A stretch of 64,000 nt of DNA from the NCBI GenBank assembly GCA_963813195.1, contig CAWEYC010000022.1, forward strand, positions 83,684 through 147,683, given 5' to 3'. The translations under genes were made by a program, and so were the position numbers. Within the stretch, counting starts at the first letter, position 1, and the number at the start of each line of letters is the position of its first letter. Source of the stretch: Roseiarcus sp963813195 (lineage in GTDB: Bacteria > Pseudomonadota > Alphaproteobacteria > Rhizobiales > Beijerinckiaceae). Below the pieces are notes generated by a model. The model did no database searches. It saw only the letters and a program-made list of their open reading frames with translations, and had not been told where the DNA came from. Positions 43,927 to 51,852 of this stretch are shown here, piece after piece.

Positions 43927-44823
43927 GTGAACCTCGTCGGCGAACCGACATCGAAGCGGCGCTGGCGAAAATCCAGATATGCAGCGGAGTATCTCTTGCT
44001 GCGCGCTCTTGTCGGGCTGTTGAATATTTTGCCGCTCGACTTCGGCTCCTGGCTTATGGGGGCGGTGTGGGAATTCGTAGCGCCGCACCTGCGGCGTCAC
44101 GAGATTGCTTTGCGGCACCTCACTGCGGCCTACCCGGCAAAGAGCGCCAATGAGATCGACGTCTTGGCCCGCTCCATGTGGACGCATCTTGGGCGGACCT
44201 TCGCGGAGAGTCTGATGGTCGAGCGCATCGTCGAGGCCGGACGGCTCGAAGATTGCTGCGGCCCGCTGATCAGGAAGATGAAAGCGAGCGGTAAGGGCGT
44301 CGTCTTCGTCTCGCTGCATACGGGCAACTGGGAACTCGTTGTCATCCCGACAATCACGGGCGGCATCGAGGTCGCCGGTGTCTACCAGGGTATGAAGAAT
44401 CCCGAGGTCGACCGTTATGTTGCGCTGATGCGACGCGGCCGCTATCCGCGGGGCCTCTACACGAAGGGAACGGGTACCGCGCGAAAGCTGATGCGCATCG
44501 TGCGCGAGGGCGGAGCTGTCGCCTTGCTTGCCGACCTCAGAGAGTCCGGCGGCCTCCTCGTGCCATTCTTCGAGCACATGGCGCCTTCGGCCACCTTTCC
44601 TGCTGTGCTCGCCAGAGCCAACAATGCCCAACTGGTTGCCGCCCGCGTTGTTCGGACGCGAGGAGTTCATTTCCGGATCGAAGCCGAGGCCCTCCACGTG
44701 TCCGATACCGCTGATCGTGACGCCGATGTCACTGAAGCGACGCGCCGGATCCACAGCCTTTTCGAAAGGTGGGTGCGCGAACATCCTGAGCAGTGGATGT
44801 GGGCCCACCGCCGCTGGGGATAG
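43927..44823 (+). CDS. LpxL/HtrB-like lysophospholipid (lipid A) acyltransferase
   Basis: The 298-residue protein is a late acyltransferase of the LpxL/LpxM/HtrB family, which adds a secondary acyl chain to lipid A at the inner face of the inner membrane. A hydrophobic N-terminal anchor (LLLRALVGLLNILPLDFGSWLMG) precedes the catalytic HTGNWE (HX4D/E) motif at about residue 137. VYQGMKNPEVDRYV, LLADLRESGG and the C-terminal REHPEQWMWAHRRWG are family blocks. GTG at 43927 with AGGA upstream is the start. It lies inside the accessory region, 41 bases from an ISL3 end, so it may have been brought in by that element. Confidence 0.88.
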   Translation: MNLVGEPTSKRRWRKSRYAAEYLLLRALVGLLNILPLDFGSWLMGAVWEFVAPHLRRHEIALRHLTAAYPAKSANEIDVLARSMWTHLGRTFAESLMVERIVEAGRLEDCCGPLIRKMKASGKGVVFVSLHTGNWELVVIPTITGGIEVAGVYQGMKNPEVDRYVALMRRGRYPRGLYTKGTGTARKLMRIVREGGAVALLADLRESGGLLVPFFEHMAPSATFPAVLARANNAQLVAARVVRTRGVHFRIEAEALHVSDTADRDADVTEATRRIHSLFERWVREHPEQWMWAHRRWG

Positions 44824-44864
44824 GGACGACCAAACGTCGAGCGTGTGAAACGGCTCCGCATGTC

Positions 44865-45445
44865 GGCTCTGACGCAATCTCGATGATGATTTGCGAGCTT
44901 CATGCACGCCGAGCAATCTGGCTTGCAGAAGGTCGAGGTTGGCGCGGCCATACATCTGGCGTTTTACGAGCTCGAGCTTGGTGATCTGAGCCTCGACCTG
45001 ACCATTGGGCCACGGCTCGGTGATGGCCGCCCGCACGGCAGATTTGTCCGTGGCGATGCCCGTCGCGAAGGATGAGATAAGACTGGGTTTTGCTTCAGCG
45101 AGCCACGGATCGAGTTGATCGGCTTCCTTGGTTCTGATCATGGCGTGGAATCGATCGATGAGCGCGTGAGCCTCTACGAGCGATGGCGCGCCCGCCTGGA
45201 TGGCGGCGACAGTGACGGCGTCGGCCTTGCTGATGTGATCGCGCTTCGCGGTCATGAGCCGCGCAATCGTTCTCGCCGAGGAACCTTCTGTAGCAGTTGA
45301 TTGCTGACCTTCTGCGCACGACGCTGGCGCGTCGCCCATTCGCTGACCACGCGCAGGGCCGCGCCGGTTGGCCGTCTTTTGATCGCGCTCAAAACCACGT
45401 TTTCTAGCCCCTTTTTCGCGCTGATCGCACATCAGATGGACTCAT
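44865..45445 (-). pseudogene. ISL3-family transposase remnant, copy 2
   Basis: On the minus strand, pieces in two frames (LRVVSEWATRQRRAQ then PSARTIARLMTAKRDHISKADAVTVAAIQAGAPSLVEAHALIDRFHAMIR, then the same tail as copy 1, ITEPWPNGQVEAQITKLELV) give the C-terminal 170 residues of an ISL3 transposase. A one-base loss near the end removes the stop, so the frame runs on into antisense of the acyltransferase. The outer end GGCTCTGACGCAATCTC starts at 44865, exactly where similarity with copy 1 begins. The left end and N-terminus are missing. Confidence 0.82.
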
Positions 45446-45498
45446 CGCGTCAAATGGCCAAAGGTGATTTCTAAGCGGGAGAACCGGGAGGGGAAGGT

Positions 45499-46188
45499 AT
45501 GGCTCGGAGAGCGAGGGGATTCAGGGAGACTTACACGATCCATCTTGATGGTAGCTGGTCTTTGGAAGATTTATACAAATTTCCTAGAGCGTATGAGCAC
45601 GTCTATTTCCTTATAAACGCTTTAGAATTTTCCGGCGCGTACTATGTTGGTGAAGATGTTGATGATATATTTCGCGCGTTCCCATGGTTCGGCGGATACA
45701 GTGCTGTCGGATTCTATAACAATCTGAAATATCGTACGCCTGCGCCACAGCGACCGAAAATCGTTTCTATCGAATACGCCTCGCCCGGTTGGCTAGAATT
45801 AAGTTTATTGGTGGTCGCGGCTTTGAAGATAGAAGCAATTGTAAAATCTATCGCTAATTCGATCGACCACGTAAACGCCACCTATAACAGGATTATGAGA
45901 GGCGCACACGACAGAAAGCTGTCGGATATAAAATTACGTCGTGAGCAACTCATTCTAGAAAAAGAGACGCTCCATTTCATCCATCAGTCGACCAACTCAA
46001 TGGCGCAGATGCTAGGGTTGGAGAACGTCAAAGAGCTCGACGAAAAGACCGGCAACAGGCTTATTTCCCTTAAAATTTTACTTTCGCTCTATCGCCGTGT
46101 GAAGGTTCTGGCCGATTACCAGCTAAACGGAAAGGCCGATTTCAGCAACAGTCGCGATCAATCGGAAGATGGCGACCTACTAAGTTAG
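45499..46188 (+). CDS. AT-richer hypothetical protein, 229 residues
   Basis: Codon use (many ATA, TTA, AAA, AGA) and base content differ sharply from the surroundings, so this gene was acquired from a lower-GC source. The product has an N-terminal alpha/beta part (YTIHLDGSWSLEDLYKFPRAYEHVYFLINAL), a hydrophobic helix (PGWLELSLLVVAALKIEAIV, about residues 98-117) and a charged coiled-coil-like C-terminal half. GGAGGGGAAGG lies just before the ATG, a strong ribosome binding site. I do not recognise the family. A cargo or defence-type orphan is possible. Confidence 0.65.
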   Translation: MARRARGFRETYTIHLDGSWSLEDLYKFPRAYEHVYFLINALEFSGAYYVGEDVDDIFRAFPWFGGYSAVGFYNNLKYRTPAPQRPKIVSIEYASPGWLELSLLVVAALKIEAIVKSIANSIDHVNATYNRIMRGAHDRKLSDIKLRREQLILEKETLHFIHQSTNSMAQMLGLENVKELDEKTGNRLISLKILLSLYRRVKVLADYQLNGKADFSNSRDQSEDGDLLS

Positions 46189-46280
46189 ACGCTTAGAGAG
46201 GCCGTTCGAAATCCGCAGTCCACTTCATTCGAGTCGAGCGTGCGGCAGGCGGGTGCAGTGTTGGGAAGAAAGGAGCGCCG

Positions 46281-46487
46281 CTACGGCGGGGCCGGAGTTT
46301 CTGAGAACGATCGCAGGGAGTCGGCGGCTTGCGACGCCTTGCTCGCGGCCCTGAAGATTGCCCGGTCGTCGTGGCGCAACAGGTCGAGCCAAATATCGAC
46401 GTACCCGACATGTCGCAGCTGGCCTGTGATCCCAAGATGGGCGCACAGGAACGCGGCGGTGAATTCGGCGACCAATTCCTCGGCGGC
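46281..46487 (-). pseudogene. C-terminal fragment of an ArdC-like gene
   Basis: The reading AEELVAEFTAAFLCAHLGITG, then RHVGYVDIWLDLLRHDDRAIFRAASKASQAADSL, corresponds to the last 65 residues of an ArdC zincin domain. It is related to, but clearly different from, the intact ArdC at 22830-23792. The rest of the gene is absent; the next sequence upstream is a ParA-like fragment. Confidence 0.75.
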
Positions 46488-46555
46488 CTAGGTGCGCGAG
46501 CCGATGGGAATCGTCTGAGCGCAGGCCAGTGAAGCGCTCGCCGCAAACGCGAACC

Positions 46556-46783
46556 CGCCCCGTTGTCGCCGCGCTCGCCGAGGACGCGCAGCGTTGCCCC
46601 GATGCCGCCGTCGGCGTCGTAGGCAGCCACGCGATAGCCGCTGAAGCGAAGCCAATCAACCAGCGTCCGTGCAAAGACAGACTTGCCGACGCCACCTTTT
46701 TCGCTGGCGACCAACGCGACGCGTTTTTGCAAGGCGGAATCGCCGGCTTTGATGCGGGCCTTGGTCTTTTCAATCGTTGCCAT
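46556..46783 (-). pseudogene. N-terminal fragment of a ParA/MinD-like (TraL-type) ATPase
   Basis: From the ATG at 46783 the product reads to RVALVASEKGGVGKSVFARTLVDWLRF, the deviant Walker A of the ParA/MipZ superfamily, then YDADGGIGATLRVLGERGDNGA, after which the match ends and the frame runs into the ArdC remnant. About 75 of some 240 residues remain. Position next to a traK-like gene matches the traK-traL order of IncP-like transfer regions. The breakpoint with the ArdC fragment near 46500-46555 marks a deletion. Confidence 0.75.
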
Positions 46784-46822
46784 CGTGTTGCCTTCAAATT
46801 GCGAGATTGACTGCCAGAATTA

Positions 46823-47290
46823 TCAGACGTCGTCGTCGAGCCGATGCCCCAGGGCTTTGCTTGCTTTAGTTGGGCCGCCTGTGGCCGCCGTCCGCGTCGC
46901 ATTCTCCGATGGCGTTCCCACCCCTTGCCCAACCACAGCGCGCCCGGCCGCTGCGACCTTGCCAACTCTCTTTTCCGGCGCTGTCCCTTTTTTTGCCTTT
47001 GGTGTTGCTTCCGTTCTTGGCGCTCGTTGCGGGCCATTCTTCTCCATGCGCAGGGCATTGATATAAGTCTTCAAAGTTCCCGCCGTGACAACGAATCCCT
47101 TGGCGCGGAAAATGGTGGCAATCTCGGCCTCGGAAAATCCCTCCTCCCGCATCGCCAGAAGATCGTCGAGATTGGCGGCGACCGCTTTCCGAATTGCGCC
47201 GTGGCGCTTTCGCGGCTCGCGCGGCGAAGAAGCGCGGGCTTCCTTCAACGCAGCCCTCAACTCCTCCATTTTATTGTCAGCTGCTGTCAT
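46823..47290 (-). CDS. TraK-like relaxosome accessory protein
   Basis: The 155-residue basic protein has a helical N-terminal part with an HTH-like segment (GAIRKAVAANLDDLLAMREEGFSEAEIATIFRAKGFVVTAGTLKTYINALR) and a Lys/Ala/Thr-rich disordered C-terminus. This is the make-up of TraK/MobC-type oriT-binding proteins. It is divergent from a ribbon-helix-helix traJ-like gene across a 270-base AT-richer gap, as in IncP transfer regions. Function is inferred from layout and composition. Next downstream is the traL/ParA fragment. Confidence 0.65.
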   Translation of the reverse strand: MTAADNKMEELRAALKEARASSPREPRKRHGAIRKAVAANLDDLLAMREEGFSEAEIATIFRAKGFVVTAGTLKTYINALRMEKNGPQRAPRTEATPKAKKGTAPEKRVGKVAAAGRAVVGQGVGTPSENATRTAATGGPTKASKALGHRLDDDV

Positions 47291-47561
47291 CCCATCTGAT
47301 CTATCGTCCTCACAGAATTGTCAGGCGGTTTTCGGACATCGCCGAACCGTACGATGCTAATTATCGTAAATTCGTCATCATTGCAAATACTGTCTCCAAA
47401 ATCTCGTCAGTCGTATCCGATAATTATCAATTGTTGTCACCGCATTGAAAGTGGGATAGTGTCGACACAGGACGCATCTGCGATGCTGTTTTTTGAGGCG
47501 CCGAGCCGCAACTCCGGCGAGTTCGGCGCGCCAGGCATGAGGCAACGGAGGGGTTTTCGTC
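47291..47561. other. Candidate oriT / divergent promoter region of traK-traJ type
   Basis: This 271-base, AT-richer interval separates divergent traK-like and traJ-like genes, the place where IncP-type elements carry oriT. A perfect inverted repeat TACGAT-GCTAATT-ATCGTA lies at 47350-47368, and a related half-site string CGATAATTATC occurs near 47420. CTATCCCAC on the minus strand (near 47452) recalls the IncP nick core CTATCCTG but is not identical. Transfer function is inference; the repeat could equally be an operator. Confidence 0.5.
47350..47368. promoter_or_regulatory. Inverted repeat, operator or relaxosome-binding site
   Basis: 6-bp perfect arms TACGAT / ATCGTA separated by 7 bases, midway between the two divergent tra-like genes. 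Confidence 0.5.
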
Positions 47562-47816
47562 ATGGCGGTCACCCGCCAGCAGCGCGTGAGATTGCCGTCG
47601 GAGCTTTGGGCCCTGGTCCAGGCCGCCGCCGCCGCGCGCCGTGTTCCCGCCTCGTCGATCGTCGCAGACTCTTTGAAAACTTATTTCGGCCCGCGTCAGG
47701 ATTTAGCCGCGGCCGCCCGAATCGTCGCCGACTTCCAGAGCGAACGGGCAGCCATCATCGAGAAGATCGACCTTCTGTTCCTGGCGGCGGCGGGCAACCC
47801 AGTTGACGACATATGA
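47562..47816 (+). CDS. TraJ-like ribbon-helix-helix protein
   Basis: The 84-residue protein begins with an RHH pattern (beta strand QRVRLPSELWALVQAAAAARRVPASSIVADSLKTYF), then a coiled C-terminal helix (AAARIVADFQSERAAIIEKIDLLF). Such proteins nucleate relaxosomes by binding oriT (TraJ, NikA, MobC) or act as autorepressors. It faces the TraK-like gene across the candidate oriT. No relaxase gene (traI/virD2) follows, so transfer would need help from elsewhere. Confidence 0.65.
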   Translation: MAVTRQQRVRLPSELWALVQAAAAARRVPASSIVADSLKTYFGPRQDLAAAARIVADFQSERAAIIEKIDLLFLAAAGNPVDDI

Positions 47817-47930
47817 CAAGACGTTGGCTATCATCGGATAGTGCTGAGTGCCACAGCCATGGCCAACGAGCGATTCGACTCGGAAACACCCTGGCAATGA
47901 GCGAACACGCCTGAGAAGCGGCTAGGCAAG

Positions 47931-48115
47931 ATGGCGATTCGCCGAGGATTTGCGTCAAAGATTGAGAACGTCGAGTATTTCTACGACGCCGAAGCCGACG
48001 CAGCGAAGGCGGCCGCGCTCGGCTTGGGAGTCGGGGAGTTGGACGCGAACGGCGAGCGTCGCGATTACGTCCAATATCTGGGCCAAGGCGACAATGATGC
48101 AGGCGCGGGGACATT
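47931..48115 (+). pseudogene. Possible 5' fragment of an unknown gene
   Basis: From the ATG at 47931 about 60 codons have protein-like composition (RRGFASKIENVEYFYDAEADAAKAAALGLGVGELDANGER, then DYVQYLGQGDND). Then the frame enters antisense of the ABC-3C ATPase fragment. It occupies the position where a relaxase gene would follow traJ, but no relaxase motif is present. The two truncated genes meet tail to tail near 48110. Confidence 0.3.
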
Positions 48116-48388
48116 CCTTGAGCGGAAGACCCGGACCACTCGCGTGCCGATTCTGAACACGCCGGAAAACGAATGGGCGCCGATTTCCTCGACCTTGAAT
48201 AGCGAACCTCTGTCCACGTCGCCGCCCAGGAGAAAATGGATGATCTCGACAAGACTTGACTTCCCGGCGCTGTTGCGGGTGTGGCGCTCCGTAGTCTCTG
48301 GCGAGACGTCGGCCAGCAGCACATTGAGCCCGCGACGGAACTTGACCGTCTTGAAAGCGGCGATGTCGCTGGAGACTTCGAAAATCAT
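48065..48388 (-). pseudogene. ABC-3C system ATPase (DUF2326 type), truncated after the Walker A region
   Basis: The remaining residues show the start of the DUF2326 ABC ATPase: FEVSSDIAAFKTVKFRRGLNVLLADVSPETTERHTRNSAGKSSLVEIIHFLLGG. The Walker A is SAGKSS, and the insertion between strand and P-loop is typical of this class. After about residue 90 the match is lost at a junction and the frame stops at 48065. Full-length members have 500-600 residues. The ATG overlaps the stop of the middle component by 4 bases (ATGA). Without the coiled coil, signature and Walker B the system should be dead. Confidence 0.8.
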
Positions 48389-48633
48389 GACGCTCTCTCT
48401 ACGACGAGAACGCCGTCTTCAAGGTGCACAGCGGAGATCGCGTTGAGAAACGTCAACGCGAGAACGAACCAGTCGTAGGTCAAAGGCGACGCGCTTGCCC
48501 TGTCGGCGCGCCGAGCGCGCACCGCCTCCCATACCTCGGAGACGCTGCGAGGCTCGGCAAGCACCTCCAGAATCTCACCTCCGACGGAGACAAGACTGCG
48601 TTCGACGCGCAGGTGCTTACCGGGCAGGATCAC
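48385..48633 (-). CDS. ABC-three-component system middle component 6 (MC6)
   Basis: The 82-residue product matches the MC6 family: ILPGKHLRVERSLVSVGGEILEVLAEPRSVSEVWEAVRAR at the start and PLTYDWFVLALTFLNAISAVHLEDGVL at the end. Middle components link the ABC ATPase and the effector in ABC-3C systems, which are proposed from comparative genomics to act in antiviral defence. Start GTG at 48633 overlaps the stop of the upstream component (GTGA) and has GGGAGGAC in front; an upstream GTG at 48648 is less likely. Downstream ATPase ATG overlaps its stop. Three coupled genes form one operon. Confidence 0.85.
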   Translation of the reverse strand: MILPGKHLRVERSLVSVGGEILEVLAEPRSVSEVWEAVRARRADRASASPLTYDWFVLALTFLNAISAVHLEDGVLVVERAS

Positions 48634-49568
48634 GCGGCGTCCTCCCACGGCTTATGCTCGAAGATCGTGCATTTCTCGAACAGATACGCCATCACCGCCC
48701 AAGCGGCCGCGCGACGCTCGGAGGTGGCCGGATAGCCGGCGACGGCGAAATCGTACAGTCCGTCCATGATGTCGCCGGGATGCAAAGGCTGCAAACGCAG
48801 TTCGAGATATTTCTCCCGAAAGGCGGCGGAAAGCCGACCTTCGAGGGTGGGGTCCGGCGAGTCCAGCACCCACTTTTGGATCTGGTCCAGACCGGCAAAG
48901 CTTCTTTTGAGCTCCGCAGCATGGCAGGCCGGTATTCGGTTCAACTCAATCTTGCCAGGGGGCACAGCCCTGGGGATCCCCTCGACATAGTCAGTTTTGA
49001 ACTCGCCGGCGATCGTATCGACCACTTGGCGGACCACCTCTGGGTGGAGATTTGCGTAGTCCTTAATCGTGTTGATCGGATCAAGAAGACGCTCCACCGC
49101 GTCCTCTTCCATTTCAAGCAAGTGCTTAGTGAAGGTTTCCCTGCCGAAATAATTGACGGGAATTCCGGCCTTAGCCTTAACCTCATCCAACGCGTTCGTG
49201 ATTTGAGGAGGAACGCCCTCGACAAAATTCGAGACAAACATCCAGCACTTCATCAGCGGCCAATGTTTAGCGGCCCCATTGTAATCCGAGCTGACCTTGG
49301 CTACTGCGGCGGCGACGCCGTCCTCAAGGTAGGCGCCCCCGCCCATGGGACCGTAACAGGCGAAAATGATGAGCGGCGTATTGAGCCTTCCATCGCACTT
49401 GAGGTCGCCCGCCCGGCCAGATGCGATCGCCGGCACGAAGTCGTCGGCGTGCACGGTCTGCATGAACTCTGAAAAGAAATCCTGGAACGCTTGTCCGCGG
49501 CAGCGGCGCAGCTTCAGCTCCAGGGCGTCCCGTAGGGCCCGGCGCTTCTCAGTCGACAGCTTCGCCAT
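48630..49568 (-). CDS. ABC-three-component system large component (C-terminal-domain protein)
   Basis: The 312-residue protein opens with the ABC-3C hallmark LRRCRGQAFQDFFSEFMQTVHADDF, then GRAGDLKCDGRL and KCWMFVSNFVEG-type text, a region thought to recognise or gate targets. The C-terminal third (KRSFAGLDQIQKWVLDSPDPTLEGRLSAAFREKYLEL) is helical and resembles the C-terminal domains of these proteins. ATG at 49568 with GAGGGG upstream is used; a frame to 49634 is not supported. It is the first gene of the operon, translationally coupled to MC6. It is intact although the ATPase of the system is truncated. Confidence 0.8.
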   Translation of the reverse strand: MAKLSTEKRRALRDALELKLRRCRGQAFQDFFSEFMQTVHADDFVPAIASGRAGDLKCDGRLNTPLIIFACYGPMGGGAYLEDGVAAAVAKVSSDYNGAAKHWPLMKCWMFVSNFVEGVPPQITNALDEVKAKAGIPVNYFGRETFTKHLLEMEEDAVERLLDPINTIKDYANLHPEVVRQVVDTIAGEFKTDYVEGIPRAVPPGKIELNRIPACHAAELKRSFAGLDQIQKWVLDSPDPTLEGRLSAAFREKYLELRLQPLHPGDIMDGLYDFAVAGYPATSERRAAAWAVMAYLFEKCTIFEHKPWEDAA

Positions 49569-49911
49569 AGCCCCCTCGGAATCAAACGAGCCGCCACGGG
49601 TTCGCGGCGACTCCGTTCGCATCTTCTCCGGCAAGGCACGACGCCGTCAATGGCCGTGGGCGTTTCGTCGGCGCTGTCCCGCGAGAAAGAGTCGCGGTTA
49701 GTCCGAAAAATCATGTCGAAAGGCGCGCCTGCGGCGAGGCTGAGACGAACCTTGGCCTCGGTTGTCAGGAAAAGGCAGCGGAATCGTGGCCCAGTCTTAG
49801 CCCGCCCGACGACGAGCCCGATAGGGCGTAACATTCTCAACCGGATCCCGCTCCAATTCGAGCGGAAAGGCGTCCCCCAACCCAACCCGCAGGCGGGCCC
49901 ATCACTTCCCA
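49569..49911. other. 340 bases with no recognised gene
   Basis: This is the promoter side of the ABC-3C operon. A forward frame at 49650-49940 and a minus-strand frame over the same bases have no recognisable products. Confidence 0.45.
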
Positions 49912-50115
49912 TCGCCGGCATGGCGCGACGGCTGGAGTGAGCGGGCGGAAGCAACGCGGATCGGTGCGCAAACAGGAGGCCGTGCCTCGGCTGTCAAACG
50001 GCTGTCGTCCTTGGCGCCGGACATCGTGAACCGATCGCGGAAGCGGTCCATCTGCTTTGGATTGATCGTGTGGACCTTGAAGCCGCGCTCGATCAGCGTG
50101 TTGACCAGCGGACTG
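49912..50115 (-). pseudogene. IS110-family transposase remnant, 3' part
   Basis: Minus-strand pieces SPLVNTLIERGFKVHTINPKQMDRFRDRFTMSGAKDDS and, in another frame, SCLRTDPRCFRPL are the central DEDD-type catalytic region of an IS110 transposase (NPKQ...DRFRDRF and the AKDDS motif). The gene was already frameshifted, and the IS66 element splits it at 50115/51853. Nothing after CFRPL remains. Confidence 0.8.
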
Positions 50116-51852
50116 GTAATCGGGGCAGATTTCCGGGCGATGCGGGGCAGGCTTCAAGCGTGTGCGGTTTGGATGAGGTCGACGAGGGGTGGGATTGTTG
50201 GTCCTGCAACTCCGAGGCGTGCGCCGATGTATTCGAAAAAGGACACTTTGAGCTTCATGCAGGTTTTGGCGAGCCCGAGCATGGTGTCCCGTGCGTCGCG
50301 GCCCTTGTTGCTGACGGTTCCGCCGGAGATTTTTCGCTTGGTGACGAAAGCGCGGATGTCGTTTTCCGAGGCGTTGGTGTTGAGCGGGATGCCCGGCCGC
50401 TCGAGAACGCGTAAAAGTTCGTCTTTGTTGCGATAAAGACGTCTGAGGAGACTGTCGAGCGTCGCGTAGCCGGTTCTGGCGCGGTTGAAGATGCGGTCGA
50501 ACCGCGCGCGCAGAACCTGGGCTTGTTCAGGATTTGGGGCGAGTTTGTAGTCTTTCAAAGCGCGATAGAACCACCAGATCATCCGCTTGGCGATTTCGAT
50601 GGCGTTGCGCTGCTTGTCATTGGCGGGGACCAATTTATGGACGAGCCGCTCAGCGTGAACCCAGCACAAAGCATGGACGGCGATGCGGAACTGGCCGGCG
50701 TCGTCGGAAACGACGACGGTGTCCTGCAACAATCCTTGATGGCGGATTGCGCCCCACAGCGCGCCTTCGTTAGCGATCAGGACGGGATCGGGAGTGACTT
50801 TTAGCACGCTCAGCCCCAGCGCCTGCAAATGCCGCTCCCAGCCCTCGGGGCTGCGGAAAATGCGGTCCTCATGGCCAGCGAACTTGTCGATGACGCTCTG
50901 CGGCAGGCCGCGCTCTTTCATATAATCGAGCGCCGCGTCGTTGATCACATGGAGCGATGCGCCGCCGCAAAGGCGTGACAGAAAAGCCATGCGCGATTTG
51001 GCGGCGCCGGTGCGAAAGACGCAAAAGCGATCGGAGCCGATCTGTGTGGCGTAGCCGTTCTTGCCAGCATGGCGCGCCCCTGTATCGTCGACCGTGACAT
51101 AGGCGCCGCCCAGGCCGGCTTTCAGCACGGCCTCATCCTCGGCGCGAAACGCCTCCAGCTTGGCCGTCAACAGGCGGACGACCTGTCGCTTCGAAATCAC
51201 CACGCCTATGTCATTGAGAAACGTCACGATGCGCTCGCAGGTCATTTGTCCGGCAAAGTGAAGCGTCAATACGGCGCGATGTAAGTGGGGGCCATAGCCC
51301 CCGACAATCCCAGCAGCCAGATCGGCAATGATCGTCTTGCCCTGTGGCGTTTCCCATCGCTCGCGCCGATAGCGCGTCACCTGCGGATGCAGGCTCAAGT
51401 CCTGAACCACCACGTCTTCATAGCCCTTGTGACGCGAACCGGCGGGAGCTTTCGCTCTCACCACCACCGTCGCGCCAATCGTCAGCTTGTCGAGCTGGCT
51501 GCCGCGCCGGCGCGTCGAACGTCCCCCCTTGTCGCCGCCAGCCTTTGGCCCATCCGTCGCTCTGTCCATACCAGAGGGCCTTTGCGGCGGACGCGGCGGC
51601 AGATGCTTCAGCCGCGCAAGCTCATCCTTGACCGCCTGATACTCGACTTTCAGCTTGGCGAACGCTGCGCCGATCTTCTCATTCTCAGACCGAAGTCGCG
51701 TCACCTCGCCAAGCAAATCCCGCACGACGCCGATCAGCTCAGCGGGCGTCAGGCGTTCGAGCGAAATCAGGTTCATGGGCCGGCATCCAAAGCTTAAATC
51801 ACATTTTCCGATCCCTGACTCCCCCCGCCGCCCGGAAATCTGCCCCGATTAC
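50116..51852. mobile_element. Complete IS66-family insertion sequence, 1737 bp
   Basis: Both ends carry the same 24-bp terminal inverted repeat beginning GTAATCGGGGCAGATTTC. The left starts at 50116; the right ends at 51852 as its complement. The element is flanked by a perfect 8-bp target duplication GCGGACTG (50108-50115 and 51853-51860), the IS66 standard. It encodes only a TnpC-type transposase and lacks tnpA/tnpB, like the ISBst12 subgroup. Intact ends, a full transposase and perfect duplication show a recent insertion, into the dead IS110 copy. Confidence 0.97.
50154..51776 (-). CDS. tnpC: IS66-family transposase (TnpC), full length
   Basis: The 540-residue DDE transposase has an N-terminal leucine-zipper-like helix (LTPAELIGVVRDLLGEVTRLRSENEKIGAAF), a basic linker rich in Pro and Arg, and the catalytic core with the first Asp in AYVTVDDTGARH, the second in VVVSDDAGQF and the Glu in LNTNASENDIRAF. 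The IS66 C-terminal region (SNKGRDARDTMLGLAKTCMKL) follows. It fills almost the entire element, starting 76 bases inside the right end. No frameshift or stop: probably active. Confidence 0.96.
   Translation of the reverse strand: MNLISLERLTPAELIGVVRDLLGEVTRLRSENEKIGAAFAKLKVEYQAVKDELARLKHLPPRPPQRPSGMDRATDGPKAGGDKGGRSTRRRGSQLDKLTIGATVVVRAKAPAGSRHKGYEDVVVQDLSLHPQVTRYRRERWETPQGKTIIADLAAGIVGGYGPHLHRAVLTLHFAGQMTCERIVTFLNDIGVVISKRQVVRLLTAKLEAFRAEDEAVLKAGLGGAYVTVDDTGARHAGKNGYATQIGSDRFCVFRTGAAKSRMAFLSRLCGGASLHVINDAALDYMKERGLPQSVIDKFAGHEDRIFRSPEGWERHLQALGLSVLKVTPDPVLIANEGALWGAIRHQGLLQDTVVVSDDAGQFRIAVHALCWVHAERLVHKLVPANDKQRNAIEIAKRMIWWFYRALKDYKLAPNPEQAQVLRARFDRIFNRARTGYATLDSLLRRLYRNKDELLRVLERPGIPLNTNASENDIRAFVTKRKISGGTVSNKGRDARDTMLGLAKTCMKLKVSFFEYIGARLGVAGPTIPPLVDLIQTAHA

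Noticed and set aside
43861..45432. 523-codon minus-strand frame
   Set aside because: Only its first 190 codons are ISL3 transposase; the rest is antisense to the LpxL-like gene after loss of the transposase stop.
47931..48446. Relaxase gene after traJ
   Set aside because: The forward frame has no relaxase motif (no HxDxxxPHxH-type or catalytic Tyr context) and turns into antisense of the ABC-3C ATPase after about 60 codons.
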